NCBI RefSeq assembly: GCF_030272615.1
Contig: NC_081405.1
Location: 24,163,272 to 24,227,271 of the forward strand
Source of the DNA: Cryptomeria japonica
Taxonomy: Eukaryota; Streptophyta; Pinopsida; Cupressales; Cupressaceae
DNA length: 64,000 bases
Direction: 5' to 3'
The notes under the pieces were generated by a model. That model did no database searches. It worked only from the letters and a program-made list of their open reading frames with translations, and was not told the DNA's origin. Each line of letters starts with the position of its first letter. Position 1 is the stretch's first letter. Position numbers and translations under genes: made by a program. This document shows positions 36,646-46,837 of the stretch, piece after piece.

Positions 36646-37935
36646 TAGACACTTAAATTAATTATTTTAATTTATTTATTTAAATTCCTCGCATAATTAA
36701 TTTATTAATTTTTCCAATTCCTATTCCTTCTCAATATTAATTAAATATAATTAATGTTGTCACTATAGTCTATTGATTGATTTATTTAATCTACCTTTAT
36801 TCTTCTTCTAAAAACCCTAAAATCAATCTACCTTTATTCTTCTAAAAACCCTAAAATCAATTCTCTCCAAATTCCTCCTTTTAATTAATTAATTGATCCA
36901 GGCAATTCCTACAAATCATCTTTTCCTAATTCATCATTAACCTAATGAATTCTTATAGAAGCATCCCTAATCTCACTTATCATTATTCTTCTAATTTTTA
37001 ATTCCCTCCACTCGTTCTCTCTCCTATTCAAATCCTCCTACAAATCCCATTTGCCCTAATCCCACCTAATTATTCTTCTAATCCCTCTCCTAATGAGTTG
37101 CTAGTGGCTAATCCTCATGATTAACCACAAAGTCAACTCCTTGTCTCTTCCATCCAACCACCTTCCTTAAATACTCCTTTCCTAGGCGAATGTGAGATTT
37201 TCAAAAATCTCACATTCCTCTAGACATCTCTTCCCCCAAGGAATTATTAATTCCTCTTTATTCCTCCAATCCCTATGATTATCCCTTTTGAGGAATTTTT
37301 AATTCATCATCCCCATCTCTCAAGGAATATTTTATTTCTTTCTCTTCCCTAGGTACATTGGGAAGTCTTCCCAATGAACCTTGAGGAGGGTGGAGACAAG
37401 AAAGGCCTTTATGGCATATCTCTTGCTCTCCACACTTTTCTTGTCATCTCCTCTTGGGCTATGTGGGGGCTCACATGCAATCCTGACCCTTCATCTTGGA
37501 TCAATCATAGCCCTCCATTTCTTCTCCTCTTCTCCTATAAATTGGGTACCCCAACTCCCTTATTTGACATCTCCAATTTATCTAAGTTTATGTTGTCCAA
37601 TTGAGTCTAAGAAATCATCCATAGCACCCAAACTCTACTCAAATTTCCATTTATCCATCACTTAGCCAAATCTCTCATCCATTCCATCTCATTATCTTGT
37701 GCACAATCTTGGAGAGCCATCCACATTCAACAAGGGAGCCAATCCAATCAAGTCAAGGAGGGGGGCATATTTGGCTTCATAAAAGACTCAATCCGAAGGA
37801 GAAGGTATAGATTTGCAAGGTATAAATGGTCATTTTGTGTTTTTTTATGAACTTTTTTTGTGTGTTTTATGTGTTTGAATACTTTATTTGAATACGAACT
37901 ATTTAATCCTACCTTGCTCATTTTTCCCCTCTTCA
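36646..37935 (+). repeat. Tat-1 3' LTR
   Basis: 1290 bp, starting TGTAGACACTT and ending CCCCTCTTCA. A TATA box (CTATAAATTGG) is at about 37535-37545. A short tandem duplication of 'CTACCTTTATTCTTCT...CCCTAAAATCAAT' (about 36789-36860) is not present in the 5' LTR, so it arose after insertion. Confidence 0.93.
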
Positions 37936-38099
37936 GTTATGATAGGAGAACAATGCAAGAAGATTCAAATGATTTGAACCATCAATTGTGGAAGTTTTAG
38001 CCAACTGAGTAGTTTGAAATTGCATTTGCAATAAATGATACTAACAACATAATGATAGAGAAATAAATGAAAACATAAAAATAGTCCACTTTGGCTATT

Positions 38100-38360
38100 G
38101 TTCAAAGCTTTCACGTACATACCAATGTTGACACTTTGAAAAAGGTCCAAACTCTGATGTGTTAGTGTTGAGAGCGAACTGTTGAGTTGATCCATTGTAT
38201 CCATCATAAGGTATGTGCAATCCTTGAGAGCATTTTGGTTGTTTGTGTTTGTTGATTGCGCCTTAAGATCATCCACAAAATTATACACCTTCTTGGCCTC
38301 GTCCAAGCTTAATTCCACTGTGATACCGGCTAATTGGGACATATTTGTGATGAGAACCAA
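38100..38360 (-). pseudogene. Pectinesterase-inhibitor-like fragment
   Basis: The minus-strand frame from 38360 gives a helical stretch typical of the plant invertase/pectin methylesterase inhibitor domain: QLAGITVELSLDEAKK, then NALKDCTYLMMDTMDQLNSS, with the conserved cysteine in ALKDC. Such domains inhibit pectin methylesterase in the cell wall, or form the N-terminal part of pectinesterases. Only about 80 residues are seen. No signal peptide, no first cysteine pair and no pectinesterase catalytic domain are visible, so it is a fragment. It lies about 0.2 kb from the Tat-1 insertion site. Confidence 0.55.
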
Positions 38361-39753
38361 TTATGTCCTATTTTACCACCTATTATCCTTTTTCACATGC
38401 CTTCATATCGATTCCCATATTCCATTTTCATATAATTTATCATTGTATATGATTCAATATACATAAGTGATATTTAATTTATTTTTTAGATTAAATGTGA
38501 ATAAATAATATCATATTGTATTTATTAATATATCTTCCATTATGTCAAGAAAATAAATCTTTCAACATGTAGCTTCAAGGTGAAGATCTTCCTGTCACCA
38601 TTTATGCAGGAGCTTGGATTGTTATCATTTTACCATTTTATTTGGTTATTAGATCAGACATATAACATCACCATCTTTGTGTATGAAGAGCATTCCATGG
38701 TGGGCTTTCATGATTGCAAATGTCATCTTCTATTTCAATCACGTTAATTCCTTGCCATATAATATTTGCATTATTCCTATGAATTTAACCTCTTTTCTAT
38801 CTTCCATCTTAATTAGTGACTTCTAAAAGTGGACACATTGATCGGGAATGCAAACCAAATGGAGTAAAAAATCATGTGACAACTGTTTGAAAGAAACCAA
38901 AATCTACTTGTTGTTGTAACTGAACCATTTTCAATATGCATCCACTTCAGAACAATCAGTTTTGTGTTGCAATTTGCAGGCAGATGATGACGAATCTCAA
39001 AAATCCAAGACATGGGTTTTGTCCACAACAAGCCCAATTAAGTCTTTGCATGACAAAATCCGTGACAAAATCCTCAAAAAGTGATGGATCTAAAAGATAT
39101 AGGTGGTTTTCTAAACATAATATTTCCCGATTTATTGTTGCGGCCAAGATTCCACATTGAATTTGGGTGGCTATATTTTGTTGTTGTTTTGACCATATTA
39201 CCAGATCAATGCACAATTGTTCCTTAACCATTTCAAGTGATGCCAATAACTAAAACCAACTAGAGAAGGAAGAATATGATGGAGAATAGTTGTGATAAAG
39301 GATGCGCTATTTGGAAGAAACCATACATCCTATTTTGTACTCGTGGTTATAATAGATATGTTTTTGTTCAGCAGTGTTGGTGACGTGGACTCCACTTCAG
39401 CAGCATAATCTCCCTTGCTTTTTGTTTTCTAACAACCACCATAACAACTGCATTTACTATCATTATTCTTCTTCCCGCTTCTTCTATTTTCTTCTATCTT
39501 CTTCTTCGATGTATCTAGACTCATATTGTGTGTTCTGAAAGCTTCTCCCGTAGGTTTGGTGGGAGCTCTGTTTTGCTAAAATTTTAATAAAATGTATACT
39601 CTGTTTTAACAAAAAGGGGCATGTATGAAATGAAGCACATGCAGTTCTGTAAGAAAACAGGGCATTAATATAAATCTATCTTTTATTTACAACAACTGTT
39701 ATTTCAAACTTCTGGCTGATCTATTTCATCATTTTGGGGTTTGTTTGTGTTCA
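38361..39753. other. Non-LTR island between Tat-1 and Tat-2
   Basis: No family recognised. A minus-strand frame at 38956-39246 is open for 96 codons and is rich in Cys, Leu and Ile, but has no motif I know. This is the least repeat-like part of the window and may be old low-copy sequence. Confidence 0.4.
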
Positions 39754-40531
39754 TGGTGAAAATGGATAACAATAATAACAATATTGAAAGGCTAAATGAA
39801 TTCAACCACTAAACCCTAGCCTAACAATCAACAAAGATCCACCATAACATATGAAGATTACCTAAGACAATGCAAATCACATGAAATCACAAAGATTATA
39901 CCATCACATGCCCAATAGGGTTTTGATCTCCATTCTTCCTATCTCCATTGATCTTGCTTGATATATTTGCTCTCAGATTTTATATGCACAAGAGCTCAAC
40001 AAAGAACGGAATGTGGTTGCAAGTAGGATCGTAGTGTAGCCAAGTCTTCAAGATTAGGTCATTAGCATGAGTGATTAGGGTTTGACAATGAAGAAAGCAT
40101 CTTCTTAAATAGAAGACACAATATGAAATGGAGGGTTAAGATTGAGAGATGTAAAAAAAGAGGTCGGCTAGGATTAGAGGGTAGGTAAAAGAAATACCAA
40201 AATAATGAAAGAGGTAGGTAGTGTATGAATTAAGAGATGAATGACATGTGTCATGGGTAGAAAAAGCTAATGAATTAATTAAATAAATAAAGATTTATTT
40301 AATAAATAGAAGAAGTAGGATAATTAAATAAATAAAAATATTTATTTAATTTAGGAAAAGGATAATTTAAATAAATAAATGTATTTATTTAAATGAGAAA
40401 TAAGGCTAGAAGAGGTTAAATGAATTAATTAAATAAATAAAGATTTATTTAATTAATAGAAGAATTAGGCTTAGGTAATTAAATAAATAAAATATTTATT
40501 TAATTAGACTGGACAATTTTAGGTGTCTACA
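39754..40531 (-). repeat. Tat-2 3' LTR
   Basis: On the minus strand it begins TGTAGACACCTAAAATTGTC at 40531, straight after the polypurine tract. AATTAAATAAATA-type repeats fill 40270-40510, as in the other Tat LTRs. The end near 39754 (minus: CCATTTTCACCA) is provisional. The length would be about 780 bp. Confidence 0.7.
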
Positions 40532-40546
40532 TTTTGCCCCTCTTTG
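40532..40546 (-). other. Tat-2 polypurine tract
   Basis: The minus strand reads TCAAAGAGGGGCAAAA before the LTR start, almost identical to the tracts of Tat-1 and Tat-3. Confidence 0.9.
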
Positions 40547-41416
40547 AGACAATGCGGCTTGTCGCATTGTTTCAAAGAAGATAAGATGAACTGATACAGA
40601 GTTTCCCCAAGATGGGAATGATATGCCCCCTCGAGAGATTGGATGAAAATGTCTGAAAAGATTGCAGACAATCTCTCGATAAGAAAGAAAGGCTAGAATG
40701 GATAGACCGGATAAAGTGACAGAGTCACGGGATGAAGAAGACTGACTCGGGAAAATGCAGGCGAGGGCTAGGGTAGGCTATAAGATAGACCACGAGCAAA
40801 AGATATCCTCATTGTCATCTACACCTCCACGAGATCACAGTGCAGAGCGAGCAAAGAGCAGTAGCAATCAGCAGCGATGGCTTTCGTACATAGATTCGAC
40901 CGCGTTCGATGATTTCAGAGGCCAGCAGAGGTAGGAGAGCCGGTAAGTACCACCAAACCTCCTCGTACTTTGACGCATTTCAATTTTGTCATTAATGCAT
41001 GGTAGCTTAGCAATAAATGTGCTTAGGAATAGGGCACAAAAAAGTGCAAAAACGTGCAACCGCGTCTGTGTCGGTGCCAGGCGCGTCTGTGTCCGCCAGG
41101 CGCGTCTGTGTCTGGAACCGCGTTTGTGCTTGATGCGGGCGCGTCTACGTCCTGAAGGGGCGTTTGTGTGCCAAAGTCGCGTTTGTGAATAGTTTAGGCA
41201 CGTTTATGTCATACAGGCGCATCTGCATTGTGTAGGCGCGCTTGTGCAGTCAAGAGGCGCGTTTGTGAGTTTAAAGCACGTTTATGTCAGAAAATGCAAG
41301 TTTTTAGTCTTCTAGGTCAAATCTACAATTCTGTGATGAACATACGCTGTCGATTGGATAAGCTGCTGAGAGGATACACTCAAGCAGGTCCTCTAGGAAG
41401 ACTAGGATAGATCAAG
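40547..41416 (+). promoter_or_regulatory. Upstream region of the Tat-2 PMD gene with GCGCGTnTGTG repeats
   Basis: From about 41050 to 41290 the phrase GGCGCGTCTGTGTC and variants (GCGTTTGTG) recur about a dozen times at 18-28 bp spacing. A short ATG frame starts at 40877 and a good donor-like CGGTAAGTAC lies at 40941-40950. This is probably the promoter/5' leader of the plus-strand PMD gene. The position and the CpG-rich character parallel 35800-36130 in Tat-1. Confidence 0.45.
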
Positions 41417-41690
41417 GCACTTTGTGATGAACAGTGAGTACCAAGATAAAGTACTTTGTGATGAACAGGGAGTACTAAAATATGAGCAGCACTTTGTGAT
41501 GAACAGGGAGTGCAAAATGTGAGTAACACTTTGTGATGAACAGGGAATGTCACACACGTAGTACTTTGTGATGAACAGGGAGCACTACTAGGATAGATAG
41601 CAACACTTTGTGATGAACAGTGAGTGTCACTAGGATAAATAACCATATGCATTTAGATAGCAAGTAGCATTTTGTAATAAACAGTGAATG
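41417..41690 (+). repeat. Seven hairpin repeats with constant loop and variable stems
   Basis: The constant loop TTGTGATGAACAG(G/T)G occurs at about 41421, 41454, 41492, 41529, 41564 and 41605, with a diverged copy at 41671. It is flanked by short arms that pair although they differ between copies: GTACT/AGTAC, GCACT/AGTGC, ACACT/AGTGT and GCATT/AATGC are perfect, and the other three have one mismatch. It lies within 330 bp upstream of the PMD start. Confidence 0.8.
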
Positions 41691-41738
41691 CCACGATGAC
41701 TGACATGATTGATTATTTGACTGCAGGAGTATCTGCCT

Positions 41739-43586
41739 ATGCTAGAGTCACGGGAGAGATTCCCGTCCACACAGAGGTTGCGACCAGAGTTATCATTTCA
41801 GGACAGAGCTTCCATTGAGGAGATGGGATTGAGACACGTATTATATGTGCCTGAGTTTCGGGCAAACATGGGTTTGCTGACTGCGCTGGCCGAGAGATGG
41901 CACTCCGAGACTTGCACTTTTCATTTTCCGATGGGGGAGATGACAGTGACCCTCGAGGATGTCTATAGAATATTGCATATACCGATCGATGGAGAGCTGA
42001 TCCCATACGATCGTGACGGAGACAGGGAGGCTTTGAGACGGGTGTTCCAGGATCCCGGGCTAGAGATGAGAGCAGGGTTCCTGTGTCTGGACAGGGCGAC
42101 ACAGGGGTTGGCAGTGGGCTGGGGAGGAGCACTGGAGATATTGGTGACTGAGCACACCAGGTATGCATGGGGTCCATGTGTCTTGGCACATCTGTATTAT
42201 GAGCTTCACCAGTTCGTCTACCATGGATCAGTGGGACTGGGTTGTGGAGTGACACTGCTACAGGTGTGGGCATACAAGCATCTGCCTATCACACGGCCGA
42301 TACACTTCAGGGGCAGAGGTCAGGGGCAAAGCTTTGTGCATCTTTATGATATGATTACTTCACAGCCTCGGATTGGCAGGTTAGAGCACTGGAGGCGTGT
42401 GATAGATGACATTGATGTAGTCATCTGGAGGCCGTACCTGGGGTGCGAGGAGTGGGAGGATGATGCAGTGGAGCTACCTTATACCTTCAGGAGCAGATAT
42501 TTGATTGGGCGGACACCTTACATACTGGAGAGACAGCTGGTGGATAGGGTTGGCAGACAGTTTGGCAAGATCCAGAGGATGCCACGAGGCTCGGGTATGT
42601 ATGCCCGCACAGTGAGGGATCAAGCGCAGTTCGGGCCGTTATTATCATATGATCAGGCCATCACACAGCTGGCAGAGATGATGCCCCTACCCTGGGATAT
42701 GTGGCCAGAGATTGAGGATGCAGGTATGGATGCAGAGTATACAGCTTACTGGGCAGAGCATCCATTCCCTCGACTGACAGATCTAGGGGAGCTACTGGAG
42801 GGAGAGGTAGGACGAGATGATGATGAGGACGGTGGGGGTGATGGAGGCAGAGGCCGACGGAGGTGGAGGGGAGTAGTGGGGGAGAGGAGGGTGGCACCTC
42901 GGAGGGAGGGTGGACAGGAGGGACAGGCCCAGGTGGTGAGGGGTCACGGTGGAGTGCCCCTGCAGATACCAGCAGCACAGGGTCCTAGGGCACAGGGATA
43001 GAGACAGGGACAGGTGCAAGGATAGGTGCCAGGGCATGTACAGAGACAGGTACCCATTCAGCTACCAGCACAGGTACAGGGACAGCCACAGGCAGGGGCA
43101 GAGGGCGGGGATCCAGAGGAGGATGAGCTGATTGAGCTCAGGGAGATCTGCCAGGGCCAAGCAGATGAGATCCAGGATCTGGAGCGGGAGAGGGACCGAC
43201 TCAGGACTAGGCTCAGGGATACTGAGCGGGAGAGGGATCAGGCGATTCAGTGCTATACTGAGGCTGAGACCGCACTGAGGGCAGGGAGACAGGCGGCGGA
43301 GGACACAGGAGCAGGCTACGCATATGTCCTGCGAGCCGGAGAGGAGATTGCCTACTGGAGGGACCTGTATTATGGTGTCATGCCAGCAGATCAGCGGGCG
43401 AGGAGCTTTCATAGACCATCGTGGACAGCGACGACTACGGGAGGGAGTCGGAGGAGACAGGCATCGAGTGGTGGGGTCATGGGTCCTCCACCACCACCAG
43501 ACAGGCAGGGTGATCCTGGAGCGAGTCCGTCTAGAGCTCAGATTCCGTCGAGGCCAGGCGGCTCTGAGGGAGGGAGTTCATCATAG
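41739..43586 (+). CDS. Antisense plant mobile domain protein of Tat-2 (two in-frame stops)
   Basis: Runs opposite to Tat-2 pol. The first 420 codons (to 43001) are open and encode a PMD, aminotransferase-like domain (roughly residues 10-330). Blocks include LTALAERWHSETCTFHFPMG, VTLEDVYRILHIPIDGE, RYAWGPCVLAHLYYELHQF and TLLQVWAYKHLP. Then follow an acidic D/E/G stretch, a basic RRRW stretch and a G/Q-rich linker. TAG stops at 42999-43001 and 43023-43025 sit in CAG-rich sequence and look like CAG-to-TAG changes. After them the same frame stays open to 43586 with a coiled coil (DEIQDLERERDRLRTRLRD). In-frame codons run back to 41727 after a CTGCAG acceptor-like site, so the true start may lie in an upstream exon. 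PMD proteins are nuclear. A role in countering host silencing is only speculation. Base composition is much richer in G than in its neighbours. Confidence 0.75.
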
Positions 43587-45061
43587 CCATAGAGGGCTCC
43601 CTTGTATTAGTATTTGTACCATCTTTTTGTATTGTAGACACCTGCGGGTGATTTTGTAGCCATATGATTCTTTTGACATCATTGTATCATGACACATTTG
43701 ATTATATATGAGAGATGATTCATTTTTACGGCAGCTATATGCATGTGTACCTATGTGATGAGATGTTCTTAGAATTTATGCTTATGATATGGATGCAAAT
43801 ATGTATATGACATAATGCAATATTTTTGTTCTTTTATGTTGTATATGTGATGCATGACGCAAATGTGAATGTATGTAATGCATATGAATATGATAATGCA
43901 AATGTAAATTGTGCTAATAGGTGTTGTGTGCAGGATGTGATGCAGTTGTGATATCTATATGTATGTATGAAATGCTTATATGTGGTAATGCCGGTGCAAC
44001 TACATGAAATGCAAATGTTTTTGGTGTGTCATTATACTCAGTCATGTGATAGCAGGCTACGCGGACTCGAGAAGGATGATGGAAGTCGATCAAGAAAGGG
44101 GGATGGAAGACAGAAGATATGAAAGTGAAAGAGCTTCTTGTGCGTTATCATCATTGAGCTTTATTATGGCAAGTAGGTTATGACAATCGAGGCATATGTT
44201 CGACCCAGAAAGTCATTGTACCTATTTGCATGGAGATAAGACAGTCACAAACAAGGAATGCCCTAGTTCATACTAGACTCACAGTGTCCTCATATCCTTG
44301 GACAAGTCATAGCATTACTAAGAGACAATCCACAGACAGCAAATGCAAATAGGTGACGATACCCCACCCTCGCCTTTCTAGTCAAAAACAACCTGGAGAT
44401 AGAATCTCTAGTCAGAGACATCCTGGAAAAGCTAAAAGACATGTCACCAAAAAGATGAAATCAAAAGAAAACCAAGACTCGACACCAACATCCACTGTAG
44501 TCCTCAAGTTTAGTGTCTCTTGTCACTTGTATAAGTCATGTTTGATTGTGGTCACAATGTTCACTTTCACAAAAAGGATAGATAGCACTGAACCATATGT
44601 TGTCTGAGTCTGTTGAAAGATTTGATTTTGTTGAAGCCCATTGTTGCTATTGTGTCTCATCTGAAACTGACTGAATCCATGAAACTAATACTTTATTGCG
44701 GAGAAGATGAAACTTTATTGCGGATCTGTGATGCAAATGTTGCTTTATTGTGGATTGTGTGCGGATAGACTGAAGGAAGCTGGAAGAAACTGTACTCCTC
44801 GAAACATGTGATGTTCTTAGTTCCACACCCATCACTAGACGTAGGATTTGTCTTAGCCACAGATAGGATCTGATTTATTATGGATGGAAAGGGATGCGAA
44901 AAGGGAGGTTTATTATGAATGGCTAACCAATCTTGGGTAGATCAATAACAAGCCATGATGGGACTGGGTAAGTTTATTATGAATGAATAGGATGTGAGTG
45001 TGTGCAAAGTGAAAGGATGAAAGAGAATCCTGAAGGAGAGAGGAGCAAAGTCTCTACGCAT
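43587..45061. other. Tat-2 spacer between the PMD gene and the hairpin cluster
   Basis: From 43680 to 44030 a GTATATGTGATGCATGA-like low-complexity tract follows the PMD gene, matching the repeat tract that follows the Tat-1 PMD. From 44660 to 45000 the phrase TTTATTGCGGAT/TTTATTATGAATGG recurs. No further gene recognised. Confidence 0.5.
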
Positions 45062-45207
45062 GGCGCTGGTGACCCAGTTTTCACCATGGTACTTGCCCAG
45101 GGTGCCACCGAAGTGGTTTTCACTGTTGGACGAAATTATTTCTCTTTACTTTTTTCGATTTTTCAATTTTTTTGTGTCACAAGGCGCCTGTTTGCCAGGT
45201 TTTCACC
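45062..45207 (-). other. Tat-2 bulged-hairpin cluster after integrase (3 copies)
   Basis: Read on the minus strand: 45207-45183 has outer GGTG/CGCC, bulge AAAA, inner CCTG/CAGG and loop GCAAA. 45123-45102 has outer GTG/CAC, bulge AAAA, inner CCAC/GTGG and loop TTCG (a C-UUCG-G tetraloop in RNA). 45085-45062 has outer GGTG/CGCC, bulge AAAA, inner CTGG/CCAG and loop GTCA. Stems differ yet pair. The position, just after the integrase stop, equals that in Tat-1. Confidence 0.85.
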
Positions 45208-45271
45208 AAGTAACCAATTTTTTTGTTTTATAATTTTTTTTGTATTTTTTGAATTAGGATATTCCGAAGAG

Positions 45272-46837
45272 CTATGTGTAGAACCTGCGAAGGTGCATGC
45301 TATTGATAGGATCCTCCAAAGGTTCACCTTCTGTAGTTGAGAGCTGATATGCCCCAGATCCATATACCGTTGTGATGATGTAAGGACCAAGCCAATTTGG
45401 TTCAAACTTGCCCTTCTTCTCTCTGTCTTGCTGATTCTTGGGGTTTTCTCTGAGGAATAAGTCACCTACCTCAAATGTGCGAGGCTTGACTTTGTGATTG
45501 TAGTTGTGACTCATTCGCTGTTGGTAAGCCTTAAGATGATTAAAAGCAGTTTGTCTCCATTCATCCAGCAGTTCTAGTTCTTGTAAGCGAGAGACCCTGT
45601 AATCTTCATTGTTGATGATGTTTTGCAAAGAGACCCATAAAGAAGGTAACTCGACCTCAATAGGCAAGATGGCTTCAGCACCGTAGACAAGTGAGTAGGG
45701 TGTAGCTCCTGTAGGTGTGTGGACACTTGTGCGGTAGGCCCAAAGTGCAGGATTGAGTTGGATATGCCAGTTACGGCCAGCGTCATCGACTATCTTTTTG
45801 AGGATTTTAAGAATTGTTTTATTAGACGCCTCATCTTGGCCATTACCTTGGGGGTAATATGGTGTGGAGAAATGATGGGAGATATGGAAGCGCTCACAGA
45901 GTTCACGAACATCGTGATTTTTAAAGGGACGCCCGTTATCAGTGATAATGGAATTGGGAATACCATATCGGCAAATGATGTAGTTCAAGATGAAGGTAGC
46001 AATTTGTTTTCCAGTGACTTGTGTGAGAGGCACGGCTTCAATCCATTTTGTGAAATACTCTGTGGCTGTGATAATGAATTTATGACCATTAGAAGAAGGA
46101 GCGTGAATCTTGCCTATGAGATCGAGTCCCCACTGACAAAAGGGCCAAGGAGACGTAAGTGGTTGTAGTTCTTGTGCTGGTGCATGTATGAGATCTCCAT
46201 GAATTTGACATTGCTTACATTTCTTGACAAATTGATATGAGTCTTTTTCCATATTGGGCCAGTAATATCCAGTCCTGATGAGTTTCTTGGCCAAGGTAGG
46301 ACCACTAGCATGCGGACCACATATCCCTTCATGCACTTCACGTAACGCAATCTGAGCTTCATCGCTTTCTAAACATCTAAGAAGAGTGCCATCTAGACCT
46401 CGTCGGTATAGGATATCAGCTAGAATGACATATCGAGAGGATTGGCGAATGAAAGTGTGGCGTTGGTTGTTTGATAGATCAGGAGGTAAGATATTGTCGC
46501 GAAGGTATGTGAATATGGACCCATATAACTGGGATTCAGGACCAACAACGCATATCATTTCAGTAGGAGTGATCTCATATGAAGGAACCAACAGGTTGTC
46601 CACTAACAACTCATAGCAAGTTTCATTTTGAGGCAGGTCAATTAGTGAAGCGATTGTAGCCATGGCATCTACAGCACGATTCTGCTCTGTTGGTATCTGC
46701 TCAAAATCTATCTTTGTGAAGTGTTGTTTTAAATCATCCACCATTTGCTTGTAAGGCATTAATTTTTCATCTTTTGTTTGGTAATCATCAGTTGCTTGAC
46801 AGATGACAAGTTGAGAATCCCCAAAAACACGAAGTTC
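45272..46837 (-). CDS. Tat-2 integrase part of the polyprotein
   Basis: The same frame as the upstream RT part continues after one TAA (46838-46840). It holds the end of the second RNase H (FGDSQLVICQ), a conserved linker, the integrase zinc finger (EVHEGICGPHASG, VKKCKQC) and the core with WGLDLIGK, TDNGRPF and GNGQDEASNKT, so the full D-D-E triad is kept. The C-terminal module is FEPNWLGPYIITTVYGSGAY. It ends LRRFYT at 45272. Apart from the stop this half is intact, which makes Tat-2 much less eroded than Tat-1. Confidence 0.88.
   Translation of the reverse strand, partial: ELRVFGDSQLVICQATDDYQTKDEKLMPYKQMVDDLKQHFTKIDFEQIPTEQNRAVDAMATIASLIDLPQNETCYELLVDNLLVPSYEITPTEMICVVGPESQLYGSIFTYLRDNILPPDLSNNQRHTFIRQSSRYVILADILYRRGLDGTLLRCLESDEAQIALREVHEGICGPHASGPTLAKKLIRTGYYWPNMEKDSYQFVKKCKQCQIHGDLIHAPAQELQPLTSPWPFCQWGLDLIGKIHAPSSNGHKFIITATEYFTKWIEAVPLTQVTGKQIATFILNYIICRYGIPNSIITDNGRPFKNHDVRELCERFHISHHFSTPYYPQGNGQDEASNKTILKILKKIVDDAGRNWHIQLNPALWAYRTSVHTPTGATPYSLVYGAEAILPIEVELPSLWVSLQNIINNEDYRVSRLQELELLDEWRQTAFNHLKAYQQRMSHNYNHKVKPRTFEVGDLFLRENPKNQQDREKKGKFEPNWLGPYIITTVYGSGAYQLSTTEGEPLEDPINSMHLRRFYT

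Larger units (their letters stand above)
9350..37935 (+). mobile_element. Tat-1: Ty3/Gypsy Tat-lineage retrotransposon with three later insertions
   Basis: Both ends are defined. The 5' LTR begins TGTAGACACTT at 9350 and the 3' LTR ends CTTCA at 37935. The flanks are GTTAT (9345-9349) and GTTAT (37936-37940), a 5-bp target duplication. After removal of the chromodomain element, the two solo LTRs and their duplications, about 17.7 kb remain, an Ogre-like size. Order: LTR, primer site, 2.7-kb leader, gag, protease, G-patch, RT, RNase H, archaeal-type RNase H, integrase, hairpin cluster, spacer with an antisense PMD pseudogene, polypurine tract, LTR. All coding parts are full of stops and frameshifts. 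The dual RNase H and the antisense ORF in the 3' spacer are known traits of the Tat lineage. Confidence 0.92.

Noticed and set aside
38956..39246. 96-codon minus-strand frame as a host gene
   Set aside because: No recognisable domain and no exon context; kept only as part of an unassigned island.
41737..42273. Minus-strand 178-codon frame opposite the Tat-2 PMD gene
   Set aside because: Shadow of the plus-strand PMD frame; the homologous Tat-1 copy supports the PMD frame only.
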